This document shows positions 13,718-20,700 of a DNA stretch of 20,700 bases, piece after piece. Each line of letters starts with the position of its first letter. Position 1 is the first letter of the stretch. Origin of the DNA: a virus; the IMG/VR virus record IMGVR_UViG_3300042504_000534, positions 1-20,700 of that record, one strand, 5' to 3'. Below the pieces are notes generated by a model, which saw nothing but the letters and a program-made list of their open reading frames with translations, was not told the origin of the DNA and made no database searches. The position numbers and the translations under genes are program-made.

Positions 13718-14491
13718 TTACGAAACGGTCGCGCTGAACGGCGTGGCCTCGCTGCCGGTCGCGGAGCCGGTCACGCGCACCGACCACAGATCGGCGGCCA
13801 CATCGATCAACTCCACGAAGTCACCCTTGATGCCGCCCGTGGTAGAGCCGTCCATGGTGATCGTGTCGTCGGTGCCGCTGGCCTCGAACATCGCTGCAGT
13901 TGCGCCGCCGTCAGCGGCATTGATGGCGCTGCCCACCATGGTGTCGTTGCCGACAACCTTGATGGTCGTGCCAACCGACGAGACGGTCGTACCCACAAAG
14001 AACTTGTAGGTGTTGCCCGTTCCACTCGCAGCCGGCAGCGTGACGGCGATGCCATCCGCCTTGTTGAGCGTGACGACCTTGCCCGCGTGCTTGGCTGCGG
14101 TGACAGTCAGAGTGGCGGCGGTGACGTTCACCACGCCGTTGTTCAGCGCCGGGGTCAGTCCGTTGAGGCGGACGTTGCCGGTGGTGTCGCCAGCGCCCGA
14201 TGCCACGGCGGCGGTGCACACACCGATGTAGATGCCCGCGCCCGCATCGCTGGAGCAACGCGAATTGGCGTCATCCCAATAGATACGATCACCGACCGAC
14301 CACGCCTGCGAGCCGACTTTCGTCAGCGTCCAGACGCCTTCGGTCGCCAGCTCCACGTCCACCCCGACAAGCTGGGTGGTGGAGGCAACACCGAAGATGC
14401 CAGTGATAAGGTAGGCGTTGCCCGACGTGGTGCCGCCGGTGGGGGCAGCAACCGTGACGAAGCAGCCCTCCTGAACATAATTGGTAGCCAT
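13718..14491 (-). CDS. Capsid cement/decoration protein, DUF2190-like N-terminus (257 aa)
   Basis: The ATG has AGGAG 9 bases upstream. Residues 1-110 (MATNYVQEGCFVTVAAPTGG, then YLITGIFGVAST, GVDVELATEGVWTL and WSVGDRIYWDD) match the DUF2190 capsid cement pattern. From about residue 118 a second beta-rich domain follows (TLTVTAAKHAGKVVTLNKAD, IAVTLPAASGTGNTYKFFVG, VVGNDTMVGSAINAADGG, DFVELIDVAADLWSVRVTG). The second part resembles head decoration domains that occur separately in other phages. The product would bind the outside of the expanded capsid and stabilise it. It lies directly after the capsid gene, the expected place for a decoration protein, and both are expected at high copy number. 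Confidence 0.75.
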   Translation of the reverse strand: MATNYVQEGCFVTVAAPTGGTTSGNAYLITGIFGVASTTQLVGVDVELATEGVWTLTKVGSQAWSVGDRIYWDDANSRCSSDAGAGIYIGVCTAAVASGAGDTTGNVRLNGLTPALNNGVVNVTAATLTVTAAKHAGKVVTLNKADGIAVTLPAASGTGNTYKFFVGTTVSSVGTTIKVVGNDTMVGSAINAADGGATAAMFEASGTDDTITMDGSTTGGIKGDFVELIDVAADLWSVRVTGSATGSEATPFSATVS

Positions 14492-14521
14492 TTTTCAGGT
14501 CTCCTGAATCAGAGGGGGTGC

Positions 14522-15904
14522 TTAGTTGCCCGAGCCGTCATTGCGATAAAGACCGCGATAATCGACGGCCTTGGCCGCGAAGTCGTGGCGGGCCTTGATC
14601 TCCACGCCATCCACCTCGAAACCGATGCGGGTTTCGGTGTAAACACCATCCTGGCCGTCGAGGAAGGCGTACTCGATGGTGTCGATCTGGGACGGGTCAG
14701 CCGAGACGTACCAGGACGTGTCCGTGATACGGGCGTCGGTGATCGGGATCAGGCCGGTGTAGGGATTGACGCCCGACTGCGCGGTCGGCTGGAAGTTCGG
14801 CGATGTGTACTGCGCCCGCAGCGTGTGGGTCAGCCATCCGCCGATCAGGTAGCGGCCCTGAAGGTTCAGGTAGGTGCTCGCATCGAGGCCCGTCTGGGAG
14901 CCGATGGCGGTCATCGCCGCGCCGATGGTGGTCACGTCCGGGGCGGAGCCGGTGCCCTGGAAGTTAGCGTGCGCCGTGGCGAACAGAGCCACACTGTCGC
15001 CCATGGTCGGATTGCCGGTCAGGATCGTGTAGACCGTGTTGCTTTCCAGATTGGCGGCGGCGTTGCCCATCAACTGCGGAACGCGGGTGAAGGCGCCCAG
15101 ATCGTCGTTGATGATGGCCTGACGGCTGATGGCGACGATGCGGCCATAGGTGGCGAGCTGGTAGACCTCGCGGCCTTCGCCGATGGTCCCATAGGTGAAC
15201 TCGCCGTTCTCGTTGACTTCGTTCAGCGCCGGGGCCTCGCCAAGCTGCACGCGGCTGGCCTGCTTGAAGTCGGGCAGGTTCACGCGGCGGCAGAACGGCA
15301 GGAAGGTGCGCGGAGCCTGCTCGTAGCCCATGCGAAGCGACTTGTTCGCCACGTTCGCAAGGATATACGGGAAGTCCGAGGTGGTGTGCAGGCCGCCCGA
15401 GCGGGTGTTCAGGCCCAGCACGTTGCCGGCGCGTTCCACCAGCGACATGCCGCGCGTGTCGATACCGTCGCGGCGGGCGATTTCGCTGCCGAGTTCCAGC
15501 AGGCGAAGGCCCATGAACTGGCGGGCGCCGTCTTCCAGCTTCACACCAGCCGGGTCGGCGCGGTGCATGAGGGCGTTCTCGACCAGCGAACGGGTCGTGT
15601 CGCGTTCGTCCTTGGTGATGGTGATGTGGCTGTCGGTTCGCACCTGTTCGTCCCTTTCGGCGAGGTGATCGAAGATGGCTGCGCGGGCCTGCTCGATGGT
15701 CAGACCCTTGTCCTCAACTTTGCCGAACAGGGCATCGCGGAACTCGGTATCCAGACCGACCGAACGGACGGCGGCGGTGACTTCCTTGAAGCTGGCGTGC
15801 TTCTCGGTGCGGGTTTCGATGGTGGCCGCCTCGATGGCCGCCGCAATGGCGGTCTCGGTACGGGCCTCATCAACGGGCGGGTTGCCCGATACGGCATCGC
15901 TCAT
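14522..15904 (-). CDS. Possible internal-start product: scaffold domain plus major capsid protein (460 aa)
   Basis: Met200 of the fusion (ATG 15904-15902) has AGGAG (15915-15911) with a 6-base spacer, a better ribosome-binding site than that of the full-length start. It lies at the junction between protease and scaffold-like domain, exactly where a separate capsid gene would begin. Starting here would give a 460-residue capsid precursor (MSDAVSGNPPVDEART...) without protease. That would solve the problem that a head needs hundreds of capsid subunits but few proteases. Translation from this site is inferred from sequence only. Confidence 0.55.
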   Translation of the reverse strand: MSDAVSGNPPVDEARTETAIAAAIEAATIETRTEKHASFKEVTAAVRSVGLDTEFRDALFGKVEDKGLTIEQARAAIFDHLAERDEQVRTDSHITITKDERDTTRSLVENALMHRADPAGVKLEDGARQFMGLRLLELGSEIARRDGIDTRGMSLVERAGNVLGLNTRSGGLHTTSDFPYILANVANKSLRMGYEQAPRTFLPFCRRVNLPDFKQASRVQLGEAPALNEVNENGEFTYGTIGEGREVYQLATYGRIVAISRQAIINDDLGAFTRVPQLMGNAAANLESNTVYTILTGNPTMGDSVALFATAHANFQGTGSAPDVTTIGAAMTAIGSQTGLDASTYLNLQGRYLIGGWLTHTLRAQYTSPNFQPTAQSGVNPYTGLIPITDARITDTSWYVSADPSQIDTIEYAFLDGQDGVYTETRIGFEVDGVEIKARHDFAAKAVDYRGLYRNDGSGN

Positions 15905-16501
15905 AAGGGTCTCCTCTGAATGAGCAGGCTCGGGCAAAGCCCGGATGGTGCAGGGATACGTCTTGGTGTTTTCGCTGCGGACCCCTGCGCCCGCATCGGC
16001 CCCAACCGGGACAAAACTCAGTTCCATGGGCTCCCAATCGGTGGCCCGCCATGTGTCGGGGCCATCGTCGGATTCGATCTTCTCGTAGGTGTGGACGCGG
16101 TAGCCGACGCTGACGTTGCGGACGATGCCCTGCTCGACCTTCGCCCAGATCGGATCGACCTCGGGCGTGCGGGCAAAGCGCACGGTGGCGCGGCCCTCGT
16201 TGCCGTCCACAGTCGCGGACTGGACAACGCCGATGACTGCCGCCAGCGAATAGGTGTCGTGCGTGTCGAGAACCGGCGCGCCGCTGTTCAAGCGGTCCAT
16301 GCGGACGTGCGCGGGATCGAGCGACAGGCTTTCGTGGTAGCGTTTGCCCGTCCACCAATCCTGGCGCAGCACTTCCGCGCCCGTGGACCACACCAGATCG
16401 ACGGTGCGCGCCTCTACGTCGATGCTGTCGGCGCGGACGGAACCCGTCCGAACCTGTAGCGGCAGATCAACCGTTCCCGGCGTCTGTTTGCGTTCCGGCA
16501 T
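14522..16501 (-). CDS. Prohead protease-major capsid protein fusion (659 aa)
   Basis: One open frame joins two functions. Residues 1-190 look like an HK97-type prohead protease (S78 group). SGAPVLDTHDT has the candidate catalytic H81, GIVRNVSVGYRV the candidate S131, and WEPMELSFVPVGADAG is the usual following segment. Residues 200-330 are charged and helical, like a scaffold or delta domain. From about 340 to the end is the capsid protein, with phrases such as QLGEAPALNEVNENGEF, GRIVAISRQAIINDDLGAF and HANFQGTGSAP that recall the Mu gpT-type major head protein. The ATG at 16501 lies within the portal gene (35-base overlap), with AGGAG about 9 bases upstream. Self-cleavage between the parts is expected from the family. 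No separate scaffold or protease gene is present. Confidence 0.88.
   Translation of the reverse strand: MPERKQTPGTVDLPLQVRTGSVRADSIDVEARTVDLVWSTGAEVLRQDWWTGKRYHESLSLDPAHVRMDRLNSGAPVLDTHDTYSLAAVIGVVQSATVDGNEGRATVRFARTPEVDPIWAKVEQGIVRNVSVGYRVHTYEKIESDDGPDTWRATDWEPMELSFVPVGADAGAGVRSENTKTYPCTIRALPEPAHSEETLMSDAVSGNPPVDEARTETAIAAAIEAATIETRTEKHASFKEVTAAVRSVGLDTEFRDALFGKVEDKGLTIEQARAAIFDHLAERDEQVRTDSHITITKDERDTTRSLVENALMHRADPAGVKLEDGARQFMGLRLLELGSEIARRDGIDTRGMSLVERAGNVLGLNTRSGGLHTTSDFPYILANVANKSLRMGYEQAPRTFLPFCRRVNLPDFKQASRVQLGEAPALNEVNENGEFTYGTIGEGREVYQLATYGRIVAISRQAIINDDLGAFTRVPQLMGNAAANLESNTVYTILTGNPTMGDSVALFATAHANFQGTGSAPDVTTIGAAMTAIGSQTGLDASTYLNLQGRYLIGGWLTHTLRAQYTSPNFQPTAQSGVNPYTGLIPITDARITDTSWYVSADPSQIDTIEYAFLDGQDGVYTETRIGFEVDGVEIKARHDFAAKAVDYRGLYRNDGSGN
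15902..15915 (-). promoter_or_regulatory. Internal ribosome-binding site and start codon
   Basis: The minus strand reads AGGAG-ACCCTT-ATG inside the protease-capsid frame. Spacing is ideal. The encoded residues here (EETLM) are a linker with no evident need for this codon choice, so the site may have been kept for initiation or be left from ancestral separate genes. Confidence 0.55.
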
Positions 16502-18005
16502 CAGCCGTGTCTCCTGTGATTACTGCGTTGCCGTTGCCCGCGCGTTGCCGCACGTCGATGTCGAGGACGATGCCAAGCGCGTCGGCCTTCTTCTGGAATG
16601 CTGCGATTTCTTCCATCGCCTCGTCAGGGTCGTAGCCGTTGCGGGTGGCGGCATCCGCCCACAGCAGAAGACCGCTGCGGATTTGTGCCTTGTCGGCGGC
16701 GGTGTCTTTTTCGCGGTCGATGGACTGCCACGGCGGCGCAACCCATGCCGCTTCAAAGTCAGGGCGGATCAACGCACCCGACGCATAGCCCGCCGACATG
16801 AACCAGCCCCAGACAGGGGCCGAGAACTGGCAGACGATCATCTGCCAGCGGTGCCGCTCAGTGGATGCGCGGAACTCGATGTTTCCGAACTGGATGCTGG
16901 AATAGTTCACCAGCGACAGATCGCCGGTCATCTGCTCGTACATGACGCCAGCGCCAGCAGCGATGCCGCGAAGCTGAACCTGCATGTATTCGCCATATCC
17001 GCCCGTCCCCTGCGGATTGTTGAACGACACACTCTCGCCGGGGCGCATGTATTCGATCATCCCCGGCTCGAAACTCTCGCGGCGGGTCGCGCCCGATGTC
17101 CCGTCCGTGTTCGTGCCGTTGGCGACCTTGCCCAATGGGCGGATGTCACCGCCTGCTTCCTGCTCAACGAAGGCCGCGATGCAGGCTTCCACCCGCTTCC
17201 GCATCAGCTCGGCTTCGTCATAGGTGGCCAAGTCCCACGCCCGCAGGATCACCGGAGCGAACCACGGCACGCCTCGGTCTTGTCCGGGGCGCAGCTTGTC
17301 GTAAACGTGCAGGATGTCCTCAGCCGGGACGCGGCTGGACGAAATGCCAGCCACCATCATGGCCCGGTTGTCGCCGGGGTGGCGGTTGTAGAGCCAGTAA
17401 GCAGTCCTGCGGCCCAGCGCGTCGAACTCGATACCGTCGATGGTGTAGCTGCTGGACGTGCTGCCCTGGCGGCTGGTGTCGATGAAGTCAGGCTCCAGAA
17501 CCTGTATCTGAAGCGGTACTGCCAGCCCGTCCGACAGGCGGCGAGAGCGGCGGCGGATCAGACATTCGCCGGATTCCACCACAGTCCGGGCCACAAGGGC
17601 TTGCAGGCCGTAAAAATCCAGCATCCCATCAGCGTCGGCGCGTGCCGCCCAGGTGTCCCACACCTTGCGAACAGCCTTGTTCTGCTTGGGCGTGCCGCCT
17701 GACGGCTTCGGAATGACGCCCGATCCGACAAGATTGTTGACGTGCACGTTGACGGCCTTGGCCGCGTAAGGATTGTTTCGCACCAGGTCGCGCGACCGTT
17801 CCCGGATGCGCGGAAGCTGGGGCGATATCTCCGAGTTTGCCGAGGAACCAGAAACGCTGGTCCATCCGTCCGTCCGGTGGCCCACCTTGGCCGCGTCATA
17901 CGAGCGCACGGAACCGCTCAGCAGGTTAAGCTTGGCCTTGGCCACGGCACGCCGAAGGCCCGCCTCGGGGGATACCGAAGCGATGAACCTTTCAAGAATG
18001 CTCAT
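16467..18005 (-). CDS. Portal protein, lambda type (512 aa)
   Basis: The portal is the dodecameric ring at the head vertex through which DNA passes. The 512 residues match the lambda portal family (Phage_portal_2). Marks are an N-terminal SILERFIASVSPEAGLRRAVAKAKL, then RDLVRNNPYAAKAVNVHVNN with LVGSGVIPKP (about 73-102). Further on are ESGECLIRRR, VPLQIQVLEPDFIDT and ILHVYDKLRPGQDRGVPWFAPV, followed by the long helix RAWDLATYDEAELMRKRVEA. Length is usual. The ATG shares a base with the gpW-like stop (TGATG). Its 3' end overlaps the protease-capsid gene by 35 bases. It should work with the two terminase subunits encoded just upstream. Confidence 0.95.
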   Translation of the reverse strand: MSILERFIASVSPEAGLRRAVAKAKLNLLSGSVRSYDAAKVGHRTDGWTSVSGSSANSEISPQLPRIRERSRDLVRNNPYAAKAVNVHVNNLVGSGVIPKPSGGTPKQNKAVRKVWDTWAARADADGMLDFYGLQALVARTVVESGECLIRRRSRRLSDGLAVPLQIQVLEPDFIDTSRQGSTSSSYTIDGIEFDALGRRTAYWLYNRHPGDNRAMMVAGISSSRVPAEDILHVYDKLRPGQDRGVPWFAPVILRAWDLATYDEAELMRKRVEACIAAFVEQEAGGDIRPLGKVANGTNTDGTSGATRRESFEPGMIEYMRPGESVSFNNPQGTGGYGEYMQVQLRGIAAGAGVMYEQMTGDLSLVNYSSIQFGNIEFRASTERHRWQMIVCQFSAPVWGWFMSAGYASGALIRPDFEAAWVAPPWQSIDREKDTAADKAQIRSGLLLWADAATRNGYDPDEAMEEIAAFQKKADALGIVLDIDVRQRAGNGNAVITGDTADAGTQTDAGNG

Positions 18006-18202
18006 CAGCGGAAGAACGCAGCCGTCGAGTAGCGCGGGGCATCATCCTCGGTCAGCCCAAGGTCTGCGCGCATGATCTCGCGGACCTTCAGCATCTCGTC
18101 CAGCGTCCCATATTTCACAGTCTTGTCGCCGATCCGGTATTCAGTCACGCCAGCCGCGATGGCGCTTTCAAGCGCGTCTAGCTGCGTCTGGGTGAAGGCC
18201 AT
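18005..18202 (-). CDS. gpW-like head-tail joining protein (65 aa)
   Basis: The 65-residue product begins MAFTQTQLDALESAIAAGVT and continues EYRIGDKTVKYGTLDEMLKV, then REIMRADLG. This helix-hairpin-helix layout, with G-D-K-T-V-x-Y in the turn and a D-E-M-L-K helix, is that of lambda gpW, which joins the filled head to the tail. The gene also has the lambda position, between large terminase and portal. It begins one base after the terminase stop. The C-terminus ends RYSTAAFFR. Confidence 0.88.
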   Translation of the reverse strand: MAFTQTQLDALESAIAAGVTEYRIGDKTVKYGTLDEMLKVREIMRADLGLTEDDAPRYSTAAFFR

Positions 18203-18203
18203 G

Positions 18204-20123
18204 TCAGATCCATTTCTTGCCGCGTCCGCCCATCCATTCCCCTTGGGGCTTGGCAGGCTCGCGGCGGTGTCGTTCCGGGGCTTGCGCCACCTGTTCCGGC
18301 GTCGGCCCCGCGTATTCCTCGCGCAGCTTCTGCCAGTCGTCCTCGGTCATGATGTCCACGCCCGCCCAATAGGCGGCGGCGCGCGCCCCGACGCGGCAGT
18401 CCAGCCACTCGTTGCGCTCGCCCTGCTTGACGTTCCAGTTGCCGTCAGAGCCGTAGATTTCAGACACCAGTTGGCGGCATCCATCCTCGGAAACCGCTTC
18501 CGGCAGGTGGACGTAGCCATGTGGGAACGGGTCGCCGCTTTCAACGGTCGGCCTGTCCAGCCTCAACTGGCGGTAGAAGTCGTGCTTCAGCTGTGAGGTG
18601 GCGATGTTCCGTATCTTCCGCCCGCCGTGCTTGCGCTTGCCCGCGTCATCGATGTCGGCGCCGATCCATGACACGTTCTTGCCAGCCTTCTGGCCCTTCG
18701 CGGCGTGTATCCGGCGCGCATCCTGGGAGCGGATGAACTTGTAGACCTCGGACGTGTAAGCGCCCGAATCCACCATGCCCACCGTCACCCGCATCAGGTG
18801 GCCCGATGCGTGGCGCCATGTCCTGTTGTTCAGCAGATCGGCCAGTTGTGCCCACGGCTCCGATTCATTCGGCGCGCCACGGATCACTACATGCTCGACG
18901 TGCCAGCTTTCCAGCCCCTCGCCCCACGCCCAGACGGACGTTTCGAGGCGGTCGCCTTGCACGTCAGTAAAGGACGTGAGAACCAGCCCGCCAGCAGGCA
19001 CAGTGCCAACGGGCCAGTTTTCACGGCGGTCGTAAAGCCGTTGCCAGTCCGGCGCATCGCCCCGGTCCTCGTATGTCTCGGCGAGGATGGTATTGACGAA
19101 GGTCTTGTGCTTCTCAGGCTTGCCCAGCTTCAAGTCGGCGTTGGCTTCTTCCCATTCCGCCGCGATTTCCTCCCAGCCCATCCAGCCGGGCGGCGAGTAC
19201 AGCGAATTCAGGTGAAACCCGGCGACGTTGCGTTCGGGATATGCAGCGATCCACTGACCGCCGGCCAGCATGTCTTCCTTGGACGCCTCGTAAACGATGC
19301 ACCCGTTGTGTTCGCAGACGTAATGGACCGAGGCGGGATCGCCCCACGTCCATTTCAGGTTGCCGAACTTCAGCGTTTGCGTCTCGCCGCAGTGCGGGCA
19401 CGGCACATGATACATTCGCTGGTCGCTCGCCAGATATTCGCTTTCGATCCGCGACCGCCCCTTGGTCGTCGGCGTCGAGACGAGGAAGATCTTCCGCCGA
19501 TGCCCGAATGTCTGCGTCCGCCTCTCGGCCAGTTTGATCGGGTCGCCTTCGTCCTCGGCCTCGGCCTCGTAGCTGTCCACCTCGTCGGGGAACAGGAACC
19601 GCGCCGGCATGGACCGAAGACCCACAGCCGAGTTCGCCCCGGTCATGATCAGCGTCCCGCCGGGGAAGTCCTTTTGCAGCATGGTGTTGCCGCTATCCCG
19701 CGCCCGCGCATCCGATACCCTGGCGCGCAGTGCTGGCGATTCCGCAATCATCGGCGCGATGCGCTGTTTCGAGACGCGCTTGACCGAATCCACGGTCTTC
19801 TGAATGAACATGATCGGGCACGGCGAGTGCGCGATGTAGAAGCCGATGGCGTTCAGCCCGATCTGGGTGCCGCCGATCTGCGTGCCCTTGATGAACACCA
19901 CCCGGTTCACCGGGTAGTGTGGGCTTAGGCAGTCCTGTATTTCGCGGGCGTAGGGTGTGCGGCTTACCCGATACGGGCCAGGCTCCGCGGCCGATGCGCT
20001 CGACAGGATGACGTTTTCTTCCGCCCAGCTCGTGACGGTGTGGTCGGGGTCGGGGCGCAGCGCATCCGCGACAAAGAAGGGGACACTCTCACAGCCGTAG
20101 TTGGCGGTCTGCAAGCTCGACAA
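18204..20123 (-). CDS. Terminase large subunit, lambda gpA type (639 aa)
   Basis: This is the ATPase-nuclease motor that cuts and packages DNA. The Walker A-like loop is KGTQIGGTQ (79-87), Walker B is FLFPDEVD (D180, E181), and the coupling motif is VSTPTTKGRS (215-224). A zinc-finger-like set C242/C245/C270/C275 follows. The nuclease domain opens with TSFTDVQGDRLETSVWAWG (D387, D391), typical of GpA terminases. The start is a TTG (20123) with AAGGA 5 bases upstream; no ATG or GTG lies near it in frame, so the N-terminus depends on this TTG. It overlaps the small subunit gene by 35 bases. A cos-type packaging mechanism is expected from the family. Confidence 0.95.
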   Translation of the reverse strand: MSSLQTANYGCESVPFFVADALRPDPDHTVTSWAEENVILSSASAAEPGPYRVSRTPYAREIQDCLSPHYPVNRVVFIKGTQIGGTQIGLNAIGFYIAHSPCPIMFIQKTVDSVKRVSKQRIAPMIAESPALRARVSDARARDSGNTMLQKDFPGGTLIMTGANSAVGLRSMPARFLFPDEVDSYEAEAEDEGDPIKLAERRTQTFGHRRKIFLVSTPTTKGRSRIESEYLASDQRMYHVPCPHCGETQTLKFGNLKWTWGDPASVHYVCEHNGCIVYEASKEDMLAGGQWIAAYPERNVAGFHLNSLYSPPGWMGWEEIAAEWEEANADLKLGKPEKHKTFVNTILAETYEDRGDAPDWQRLYDRRENWPVGTVPAGGLVLTSFTDVQGDRLETSVWAWGEGLESWHVEHVVIRGAPNESEPWAQLADLLNNRTWRHASGHLMRVTVGMVDSGAYTSEVYKFIRSQDARRIHAAKGQKAGKNVSWIGADIDDAGKRKHGGRKIRNIATSQLKHDFYRQLRLDRPTVESGDPFPHGYVHLPEAVSEDGCRQLVSEIYGSDGNWNVKQGERNEWLDCRVGARAAAYWAGVDIMTEDDWQKLREEYAGPTPEQVAQAPERHRREPAKPQGEWMGGRGKKWI

Positions 20124-20649
20124 GGTAGTCCTTCAACCGTTTGCTCAGCGCCGCGTTTACCTTCACGGCAGGCGCGCCCAGTTCAGCGCCGATCTGCGCC
20201 GAGTACCGGACGGGGAAATTCTCGATGGCGTCTCTCAGGCCGCGCACGAACTCGAAGATGATCTTCTCGGCGCCTGCCTTGTCGATCAGCGTGCCCGACT
20301 TTTCGGCCAGTTCCAGTTCAGCAAGCGCCGCAGCCGCAACCGCCTTCCGGCGCTGCGCTTCAGCCAGGGTAACGTGGGTTTCGCCGTATTCGTCCGGTTC
20401 GGCGTCGGTTTCGTCCGACATCGCGGCATTCCTGACGGCTTTCAGCCCTTTGTGGCTGTAGCTTGGGTGCAGCGTTTCGCCCAGCCGCTTCAATGTGGCC
20501 TGATACGCCACCAACTGCTTGCCGTCGCGCTTGGCCATCACGATCTTGCCAGCGTTCTTCAGCTTGGCCACCGCTGGTGTGGTCATGCCCAGCCGCTTCG
20601 CAAGTTCCGTCTGCGTGATGTACTCGTCAGTGGCTTTCGGGTGTGCCAT
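20089..20649 (-). CDS. Terminase small subunit, Nu1-like (186 aa)
   Basis: The N-terminal 45 residues hold a winged-helix or helix-turn-helix motif (YITQTELAKRLGMTTPAVAK, LKNAGKIV) for binding the packaging site. The middle (about 90-150) is a long helical segment (LAEAQRRKAVAAAALAELEL) suited to oligomerisation. The C-terminus (AALSKRLKDYLVELADRQLRL) would contact the large subunit. This fits lambda Nu1-type proteins in length and order, and the large subunit gene follows at once with an overlap. The ribosome-binding site before the ATG at 20649 is weak. Only 51 bases upstream are visible, too few to judge the promoter or cos site. Confidence 0.88.
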   Translation of the reverse strand: MAHPKATDEYITQTELAKRLGMTTPAVAKLKNAGKIVMAKRDGKQLVAYQATLKRLGETLHPSYSHKGLKAVRNAAMSDETDAEPDEYGETHVTLAEAQRRKAVAAAALAELELAEKSGTLIDKAGAEKIIFEFVRGLRDAIENFPVRYSAQIGAELGAPAVKVNAALSKRLKDYLVELADRQLRL

Positions 20650-20700
20650 CTAACTCAAAAAACAATTCTGTCGGTAGGTAACTTGTGCGCTTCAGGGCCC
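20650..20700. other. Edge region upstream of the small terminase gene
   Basis: These 51 bases are less GC-rich than the genes, with an AT-rich run (TTGTTTTTTGAGTT on the minus strand) next to the terminase ATG. In lambda-like phages cos and a promoter could lie here or just outside, but I see no clear palindrome or promoter boxes. Confidence 0.3.

Noticed and set aside
14087-15919. 610-codon plus-strand open frame opposite the capsid gene
   Set aside because: It is a mirror of the protease-capsid gene in GC-rich DNA. Its translation has low-complexity V/G/A/R/D composition, no recognisable motif and no operon context.
16344-17702. 452-codon plus-strand frame opposite the portal gene
   Set aside because: It is antisense to a clear portal gene, lacks protein motifs and crosses the portal/capsid boundary.
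18705-19928. 407-codon plus-strand frame opposite the large terminase
   Set aside because: It lies wholly inside a well-supported terminase gene. Its composition is rich in R, H, P and V as expected of an antisense shadow, and it has no family features.
20650-20700. A cos site at the right edge
   Set aside because: The lambda-type terminase makes one likely nearby, but only 51 bases are visible and no symmetric nick site can be recognised.

Overview
The window is the packaging, head and tail block of a tailed double-stranded DNA phage or prophage. All virion genes lie on the minus strand and read from the right edge to the left. The terminase and portal are of lambda type. A tape measure gene of about 1,070 codons and a tail-tube/chaperone/tape-measure order point to a long non-contractile tail (siphovirus). 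High GC, dense ATGA and TGATG gene overlaps and several TTG or GTG starts fit an alphaproteobacterial host, perhaps a sphingomonad or Caulobacter relative; that host guess is inference. No integrase, repressor, replication or lysis gene is visible, so phage and prophage cannot be told apart here.

Right to left, region by region. Packaging: small terminase (20089-20649) and large terminase (18204-20123). Connector and capsid: gpW-like joiner (18005-18202), portal (16467-18005), and one ORF fusing a prohead protease to the major capsid protein (14522-16501), with a good internal ribosome-binding site that could yield capsid protein alone. Next come a two-domain capsid cement protein (13718-14491), a small lipoprotein with an HEVAH motif (13280-13654), a 65-residue unknown (13090-13287) and an 896-residue threonine/glycine-rich protein with three repeats of about 190 residues (10400-13090). 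Neck and tail: two beta-rich unknowns, a head-tail joining candidate, a tail-terminator candidate, a 62-residue unknown and the tail tube protein (7484-8656).

The only break in the minus-strand operon is at 6749-7490. It holds a plus-strand HI1419/HI1420-type toxin-antitoxin pair and a 176-base intergenic region rich in inverted repeats. The antitoxin gene overlaps the end of the tail tube gene tail to tail by 7 bases.

Translation then resumes leftward with a tail assembly chaperone. It carries an A AAA AAC slippery heptamer in the correct frame and a 98-codon -1 extension without an evident start of its own, the lambda G/GT arrangement. A DUF6441-like protein, the tape measure protein, two small tail proteins and the first 398 codons of a large distal tail or hub protein (TTG start at 1194, running off the left edge) follow.

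The most interesting items are the toxin-antitoxin cassette with its structured divergent control region inside the late operon, the protease-capsid fusion with a second start, the metalloprotease-like lipoprotein among the head genes, and the mosaic repeat protein.
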